This document shows, one piece after another, positions 58,896-64,000 of a stretch of DNA of 64,000 bases. The DNA is from an uncultured Clostridia bacterium (GTDB lineage: Bacteria; Bacillota; Clostridia; UMGS1810): positions 1-64,000 of the forward strand of contig CAKSFP010000008.1 in the NCBI GenBank assembly GCA_934454585.1, written 5' to 3'. Position 1 is the stretch's first letter; each line of letters begins with the position of its first letter. The notes below the pieces were generated by a model. It saw nothing but the letters and a program-made list of their open reading frames with translations. It ran no database searches and was not told the origin of the DNA. The translations under genes and the position numbers were made by a program.

Positions 58896-60989
58896 TTATC
58901 TCACACCGAAGAGCATCTCTCCGTATGAGGGATAAGGCCAATCCTTCTTGGAGGCTATTGTCTCCATCTCGTCAACGGCAATTCTTAGCGCCGTCATGTC
59001 GGGAATTATCTTATCTTTATAGTAGAAACCAAGCTCTTTTGCGTCTCCCTCGGACTTAGCGCCGAGCAAGTCTTTTTCAAGCTGTTTCACATCTTTGTAT
59101 GCCGCGCCCATCATGGAGCTTATCTTCTTTATGCACTCTCTTTCATAAGAGCAGTCAATGTCGGGTGCAACGGATGACTTGCAAACTATGGAGTCGGCAA
59201 GTTTCTTTGTATATCCGCTCATTGCCGGGAGGATATCCTTGCGTGCCATGTCGAGCATTGTCAGCGCCTCTATGTTTACTATCTTGCAGTAGTTTTCATA
59301 GAGCACTTCATATCTCGCCTCAAGCTCTGTCGGGCTGTATACCTTGTGTGATCGGAACAGGTCTACATTTTTCTTGTCAAGCAGATGTGCCAGTGCATCC
59401 GGCGTTGTCTTGAGGTTGAGCAGACCTCTCTTTTCAGCCTCTTTTACCCACGACTCATCATAGCCGTCACCGTTAAAGATGATTCTCTTGTGGTCCTTGA
59501 TGGTCTCTTTGATAAGGTCGTGCAGCTCCTGTTCAAAGTCTCCGGCTGTCTCCAGCTTGTCGGCAAACTGTTTGAGTTCTTCCGCAACCGCTGTGTTGAG
59601 AACAGTGTTGCAGCAGGAGATTGACGATGCCGATCCGAGCATACGGAACTCAAATTTGTTTCCTGTGAATGCAAACGGTGAAGTTCTGTTACGGTCTGTA
59701 GTGTCCTTCGGGAACTTCGGCAGAGTATGAACGCCTATTCTCATAAGTTCTTTTTCCTTGCTGCCGTATGCCTCGTCGTTCACTATAGCCTCGAGAATCT
59801 CACTGAGATCCGTGCCGAGGAACATCGACACAATTGCCGGAGGCGCCTCATTTGCACCCAGCCTGTGGTCGTTTCCGGCACTTGCAACGGATATGCGGAG
59901 CAAATCCTGATATTCGTCCACCGCTTTTATGACCGCACACAGGAAAATGAGGAACTGTGCGTTTTCATAAGGTGTCTCACCGGGTTCGAGCAGGTTTGCG
60001 CCCGTATCGGTAGATATTGACCAGTTGTTGTGCTTGCCGCTGCCGTTTACTCCGGCAAACGGTTTCTCGTGCAGCAGGCAAACCATGCCGTGTTTCTTGG
60101 CAACTTTCTGCATAAGCTCCATTGTAAGCTGATTGTGATCTGCCGCAATGTTGGTTGTAGAGAATATCGGCGCCAGCTCGTGCTGTGCCGGGGCAACCTC
60201 GTTGTGCTCCGTCTTTGCCAGGATTCCGAGTTTCCACAGCTCGTCGTTAAGTTCCTTCATGAACGCCGCAACTCTCGGCTTGATAACTCCGAAGTAGTGA
60301 TCGTCAAGCTCCTGTCCTTTAGGCGAACGCGATCCGAAAAGTGTTCTGCCGGTGTATATAAGGTCTTTTCTTGCGTCGTAGTGCGCTTTGTCTATAAGAA
60401 AATATTCCTGCTCCGGTCCGACTGTTGTCTTAACGGATTTTACATCGTCATTGCCAAAGAGCTTGAGCACTCTCAGCGCCTGTTTGTTAATAGCCTCCAT
60501 AGAACGCAGCAGAGCTGTTTTCTGGTCGAGCGCTTCGCCGCCGTATGAACAGAATACCGTCGGTATACAGAGCACACCATCCTTGATGAATGCATATGAT
60601 GTTGCGTCCCAGGCGGTGTAACCTCTTGCTTCGAATGTGGCTCTGAGTCCGCCGGACGGGAACGATGATGCATCAGGCTCGCCCTGGATAAGCTCTTTGC
60701 CCGAGAATTCCATTATCACCTTGCCGTCAGCCTTGGGTGAAATGAAGCTGTCGTGTTTTTCCGCCGTGATTCCGGTCATAGGCTGGAACCAATGTGTAAA
60801 GTGTGTGGCACCTTTTTCTATTGCCCAGTCTTTCATTGCATTTGCAACAACATTTGCAACGCTCAGGTCAAGGTGCTTGCCGTCCTTCATGGTTTTCTGA
60901 AGCAGCTTGTAGGTTTCTTTCGGCAGTCTTTCCTGCATAACCGCGTCATTAAATACCAATGTTCCGAACTCTTTCGTTACTGTACTCAT
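58896..60989 (-). CDS. glnN: type III glutamine synthetase
   Basis: GSIII, 697 aa, makes glutamine from glutamate and ammonia; found mostly in Bacteroidetes, cyanobacteria and Clostridia. Motifs: 'AIEKGATHFTHWFQPMTGITAEKHDSF', 'GGLRATFEARGYTAWD', 'VGPEQEYFLIDK', 'LAKTEHNEVAPAQHELAPIFSTTNIAADHNQ', and 'AGNDHRLGANEAPPAIVSMFLG'. First gene of glnN-amt-asnB. A structured leader precedes it. GAAGGAG lies before the ATG. Confidence 0.96.
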   Translation of the reverse strand: MSTVTKEFGTLVFNDAVMQERLPKETYKLLQKTMKDGKHLDLSVANVVANAMKDWAIEKGATHFTHWFQPMTGITAEKHDSFISPKADGKVIMEFSGKELIQGEPDASSFPSGGLRATFEARGYTAWDATSYAFIKDGVLCIPTVFCSYGGEALDQKTALLRSMEAINKQALRVLKLFGNDDVKSVKTTVGPEQEYFLIDKAHYDARKDLIYTGRTLFGSRSPKGQELDDHYFGVIKPRVAAFMKELNDELWKLGILAKTEHNEVAPAQHELAPIFSTTNIAADHNQLTMELMQKVAKKHGMVCLLHEKPFAGVNGSGKHNNWSISTDTGANLLEPGETPYENAQFLIFLCAVIKAVDEYQDLLRISVASAGNDHRLGANEAPPAIVSMFLGTDLSEILEAIVNDEAYGSKEKELMRIGVHTLPKFPKDTTDRNRTSPFAFTGNKFEFRMLGSASSISCCNTVLNTAVAEELKQFADKLETAGDFEQELHDLIKETIKDHKRIIFNGDGYDESWVKEAEKRGLLNLKTTPDALAHLLDKKNVDLFRSHKVYSPTELEARYEVLYENYCKIVNIEALTMLDMARKDILPAMSGYTKKLADSIVCKSSVAPDIDCSYERECIKKISSMMGAAYKDVKQLEKDLLGAKSEGDAKELGFYYKDKIIPDMTALRIAVDEMETIASKKDWPYPSYGEMLFGVR

Positions 60990-61012
60990 TTTTCATCGAC
61001 TCCTTCAAGAAA

Positions 61013-61165
61013 AATAAAAAAAACGACAAGGATGCCGCAGGATAAAAACAGAACTACCCCGCAACGACGCCCTTGTCGTTTAATATATAAATATTAAATT
61101 GCCCTTCAAAGACAAAAGCCGCAGACAACTATTGCGTTGTCTGCGGCGTCCTTGTCGCTTTTGAT
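61013..61165 (-). promoter_or_regulatory. glnN leader with hairpin, terminator and alternative pairing
   Basis: On the minus strand the leader begins with GCGACAAGGACGCCGCAG. Its last nine bases extend into a 12-bp hairpin (61118-61147, 6-nt loop). A terminator hairpin (ACGACAAGG ... CCTTGTCGT, then eight Ts) follows at 61013-61081, ending about 20 nt before the start codon. The first leader segment can also pair with the 3' arm of the terminator (CTGCGGCATCCTTGTCG) over 16 of 18 positions. Two nearly identical words thus compete for one partner, the design of a transcription attenuator. The signal it senses is unknown. Confidence 0.65.
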
Positions 61166-61171
61166 GTTGTT

Positions 61172-61200
61172 ATTGTAGCACATCAGAAATCATTTGTCAA
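61172..61200 (-). promoter_or_regulatory. glnN promoter
   Basis: TTGACA (61195-61200), 17-bp spacer, TACAAT (61172-61177); near-consensus. Transcription would start at about 61165. Confidence 0.8.
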
Positions 61201-61279
61201 CACTTTTTTTGAAAAAAATCAAAATTTCCGAAAAGATGTCGAAATGTGCGCACCAATAAAGTATTTGCCGAAATATATT

Positions 61280-63949
61280 TTAATACTTATACACCGCGAT
61301 GGCGCTTGCCGTGCCCTCCATGGTTTGCAATATAACGGCGTCGCACCTGTCGGCACAGTCGATATATGCCGCTATGTCATCTATGGTGCCTTTGTATACC
61401 TTGTGTGACCTGCGCACATCGTCATATACCATTATCGGAATGTATGTCACATCATATGCCTCTATGGGTTCCGATCCTTTGACAACTCCCCATGATATAA
61501 CATTTTTGCCGCGTTCGTACACATATCCGTACGACAGATTAAAGTTTGCTCCAAAACTCGATGCATAATATATTCCGTCGCTGCCGTCGGCCTTCCAGTT
61601 GACCCTCTCTTTGTTTGCCGCACAGTAGAGCAGCTCGATGTGGATAATCTCGCCGCGCGCATTGAATCGGCATCTTATCAGGTCGCCGCAGTGCAAAAGC
61701 TTTGCGTCATAGCTTGCGGCATTTACCGTCTCGCAGAGAGTGTAAGTTGCGGAGTTGCCCTGGATTATGCCGCTTATCGTCTTTGTGTCATTTCCGCGCG
61801 AGTTCACTGCGGACAAAACGCTGTCCACCATCATCATGCTCGAGTTGTCCCAGTCGTGACCCTCGGTGAGACTGTCGTTGCTGCGGTACACCAGTATGTC
61901 CTCATACTCCGAGTCGGCTTTTGTCTTGTATGCCTCTATGGGGTAGGCAAGACTGCGATAGAATGCCGACGGTTTTCTTATGTTAAAGTCCGTCTCGTCC
62001 GCACTCCCTATATCTGCATCCTGCGGCACGCAGTATATCTTTGTGTCGGAGGAGAAGATGACTTTTTTGCCGAAACGCGTGTTATATTTCATAAGCGTTT
62101 CGCTACCGTTTGTCGTCCTCACCAGATCGCCGCCGTCGGTGTTGTGCGAATCTATCTTTGTTATGTTGCCGTCATCATTTGTTGCGTAGAGTATAATCTG
62201 CGGTGTGACCGTGTATGTGCCGCCGCCTGCGGAGCACTCGGGAATCTGCGATACCATGGTGTCGTGTTCGCTCTTTTTGTAGCTCTTGCCGTCAAGTTTA
62301 ACGGTGTCTGCCAGGTCAAAGATGGACAGATCTCCGTCGCTTGTGAAAATCTTTACACGAACATCGGAATCGAGCGCACTGCCGATATTGGCTATATCGC
62401 ACAGATAACCGTTCCTCATGGTTTCGTCGGAGCGCTTTGCACTCACCGCATGCCCGAATGAGTTGAAATACAGGATGTATTTGCTGCCGAGCGAGATGTT
62501 GTCCGTGTCTATGTCGGTTATGCCGCCGGATATCCTGTAGTCCTTGCCGCCGAGCGTGAGGACGGTAAATCTGCCGTCGTCGCTTATCTGCTCTGCCGCG
62601 CCCTCTGCCGTGGTCTCGCACATGATGATGGTTATGACGGCTTTGTCCGTCGATGCCGCCACCGAGAGCACCGAGCCGAGCGTCAGGTCTGTGCGGTCGA
62701 TGATATCTCCGTCGGCGTTTTTCACCGTGACGGTGCCGTATTCGTTAAGATCTATGTAACCGCCGGTCAGGTCGTTGTAGAGCAGGCGTTTGCCGTCCGT
62801 CATGGATTTTACCGAAAAGTTTACATAGTCGGTTATTATCAGGTTGTTGTACTTGCCGTCATAGTCGGTATCCGCAAAACGGAGACTGCCCTCGGACAGG
62901 CGGCTGAATATCTCGCTCAGTCCGCTGTAGACGGGGCGTCCGTTGTAGATGATGTTCATGCCGGCTATGCTCTGCCTGTCGGTTTTGTCGCTTGTGTCGG
63001 ATGTGTAATAGCGGACATATGTTCCGTCAAAATCCTCAAAATTGTCGATGTCTACATCAAGCAGCCGTTTTTCATCGCTCGATTCTATGTAGTACAGCTG
63101 CGGTGTCTCGTCTTTTGCCTGTCTGTAGACAAAGGTCACGCGCTGACCGAGAAAAGCCATAGTGCCGCCGTAGGAATCGGTGTTGTATTTGGTGCCGTCT
63201 ATCACGGCGTAATCATCGCTTGCACTGCCGTTCACCGTGCCGCCGTCGGCCGATGTGACAACTCCCTCGGCACGGTACATGGAGTAGTATGTCGAGAGCA
63301 GAGTGTTGTCAATCTCAGTGGTGTAGGATGCACCGTCGGAGTAAATTTCCTCTATTTCATACATATTTTTTGTGATGCAGTCGTATATCAGCGCCGCGGC
63401 ACTGCCGAGGGTGAGTCCGTCCGCAGTGCGCGGAGCGGTTATGCCGATTTTTGCAGCCGCCGTTATGTAGCCAACGGGATAGCCGCCTTTGTATGCGGCA
63501 TATTTGTCATAGCCCATCAGGCTGAGCATTATCTTTAGTGCCTCGTCATATGTCACTGCGTCGTCAGGGCGAAAGAGCCTGTCACTGCCTGCCGAGACGG
63601 CGCCCTGTTTTACCAGGGTGTTCACTGCGCCGAGAGCATAGCTCTCCATAGGCAGATCGGTGAAGAACCTCTCGTCCGTGTAGGCAAATTCGTCTGCCTT
63701 TATGACCCTGGCGGCGTAGAGCGCAAAGTCGGCACGGCTCACCGTGTCTGTGAGAGAATCCTCATCATAGGTTTGCAGTACGCCGATTTTGCTCAAAAAC
63801 TCAGCCGCGTCCGCCGCAGCGGGCGTCCTGAGATCGGTGTATGCCGCAACGCTCACCGCGGACGACAGCACGATTGCAAATGTCATGACTATGCACAGGA
63901 GCGGAGACAATGTGAAGTGACGAATGTCTGTAAAAATTTTTGATTTCAA
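61280..63949 (-). CDS. SLH-domain surface protein of unknown function
   Basis: 889-residue exported protein. The start is TTG at 63949 because GGAGGG lies 8 nt upstream; earlier ATG and in-frame codons lie before this site. Signal peptide 'LLCIVMTFAIVLSSAVSVAA' (about 17-36). Three SLH-like segments (about 38-200: 'AAEFLSKIGVLQTYDEDSL', 'AVNTLVKQGAVSAGSDRLFRPDDAVTYDEALKIML', 'YITAAAKIGITAPRTADGLT') are followed by about 690 residues of beta-rich sequence. The latter holds repeated strands such as 'YIDLNEYGTVTVKNADGDIIDRTDLTLG' that I do not recognise. Probably a cell-wall or S-layer component. It runs toward glnN, 80 bp from that promoter. Confidence 0.8.
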   Translation of the reverse strand: MKSKIFTDIRHFTLSPLLCIVMTFAIVLSSAVSVAAYTDLRTPAAADAAEFLSKIGVLQTYDEDSLTDTVSRADFALYAARVIKADEFAYTDERFFTDLPMESYALGAVNTLVKQGAVSAGSDRLFRPDDAVTYDEALKIMLSLMGYDKYAAYKGGYPVGYITAAAKIGITAPRTADGLTLGSAAALIYDCITKNMYEIEEIYSDGASYTTEIDNTLLSTYYSMYRAEGVVTSADGGTVNGSASDDYAVIDGTKYNTDSYGGTMAFLGQRVTFVYRQAKDETPQLYYIESSDEKRLLDVDIDNFEDFDGTYVRYYTSDTSDKTDRQSIAGMNIIYNGRPVYSGLSEIFSRLSEGSLRFADTDYDGKYNNLIITDYVNFSVKSMTDGKRLLYNDLTGGYIDLNEYGTVTVKNADGDIIDRTDLTLGSVLSVAASTDKAVITIIMCETTAEGAAEQISDDGRFTVLTLGGKDYRISGGITDIDTDNISLGSKYILYFNSFGHAVSAKRSDETMRNGYLCDIANIGSALDSDVRVKIFTSDGDLSIFDLADTVKLDGKSYKKSEHDTMVSQIPECSAGGGTYTVTPQIILYATNDDGNITKIDSHNTDGGDLVRTTNGSETLMKYNTRFGKKVIFSSDTKIYCVPQDADIGSADETDFNIRKPSAFYRSLAYPIEAYKTKADSEYEDILVYRSNDSLTEGHDWDNSSMMMVDSVLSAVNSRGNDTKTISGIIQGNSATYTLCETVNAASYDAKLLHCGDLIRCRFNARGEIIHIELLYCAANKERVNWKADGSDGIYYASSFGANFNLSYGYVYERGKNVISWGVVKGSEPIEAYDVTYIPIMVYDDVRRSHKVYKGTIDDIAAYIDCADRCDAVILQTMEGTASAIAVYKY

Positions 63950-64000
63950 ATCTGTGTCCCTCCTCTCATTACACATTGGTATACAGTCCGTATATCAGCT

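Overview
The window looks like a chromosomal segment of a spore-forming, low-GC Gram-positive anaerobe of the class Clostridia, probably an uncultured gut relative of Oscillospirales or Christensenellales. The evidence is gene content and order. A dgt-dnaG-rpoD run, a darA-holB-ricT-trmN6-rsmI run like that of Bacillus and Clostridium, spmAB, a GerMN lipoprotein, MutS2, RecD2, a type III glutamine synthetase, ferredoxin and S-layer-homology (SLH) proteins all point that way. No genus can be fixed from the sequence alone. Most genes read leftward (minus strand).

Layout. 0.2-6 kb: leftward recD2, comF, ABC-F ATPase, phosphoesterase. 6.2-7.5 kb: a rightward orphan GHKL histidine kinase, followed by a fold-back repeat. 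7.9-17.7 kb: leftward housekeeping genes: XRE regulator, a TPR / LarC-like / RluA operon, yifB, a membrane protein, rsmI, trmN6, ferredoxin, ricT, holB, darA. 17.7-20 kb: an accessory patch with repeat hairpins, a ribbon-helix-helix regulator diverging from a broken SLOG gene and a PcfJ-like gene, then tRNA-Val/Thr/Tyr. 20.4-23 kb: metQNI methionine importer. 23-23.7 kb: repeats and an SLH gene remnant. 23.7-32.7 kb: a two-component operon with GerMN lipoprotein and M14 peptidase, then rpoD, dnaG and dgt. 32.8-37.1 kb: serA, serC, tRNA-Asp, acyl-CoA synthetase. 37.3-40.2 kb: spmAB with a 464-bp duplicated piece of spmB flanking an AT-rich two-gene insert. 40.2-42.6 kb: mutS2. 42.7-48 kb: a giant SLH surface protein behind a cobalamin riboswitch. 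48-49 kb: corA. 49-61 kb: a nitrogen assimilation block (gltD, gltB, asnB, amt-PII fusion, glnN). 61.3-64 kb: a second SLH surface protein.

How the parts work together. The nitrogen block covers ammonium uptake and sensing (Amt-PII), glutamine synthesis (GSIII), and glutamate and asparagine synthesis. A leader with a terminator and competing pairings precedes glnN. The most attractive candidate for an undescribed system is the riboswitch-controlled surface protein. It joins an alpha-helical barrel-like domain and a DUF4430 domain, the two parts of vertebrate intrinsic factor and transcobalamin, to SLH cell-wall anchors. That suggests a wall-bound corrinoid-capture protein. A second strong signal is a family of intergenic hairpins, all in plus-strand orientation. 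Their arms differ between copies but remain paired, with most exceptions being G-U wobbles, while the central core is conserved. Several cassettes and broken genes (spmB duplication, SLOG nonsense codon, SLH remnant) show recent rearrangement.
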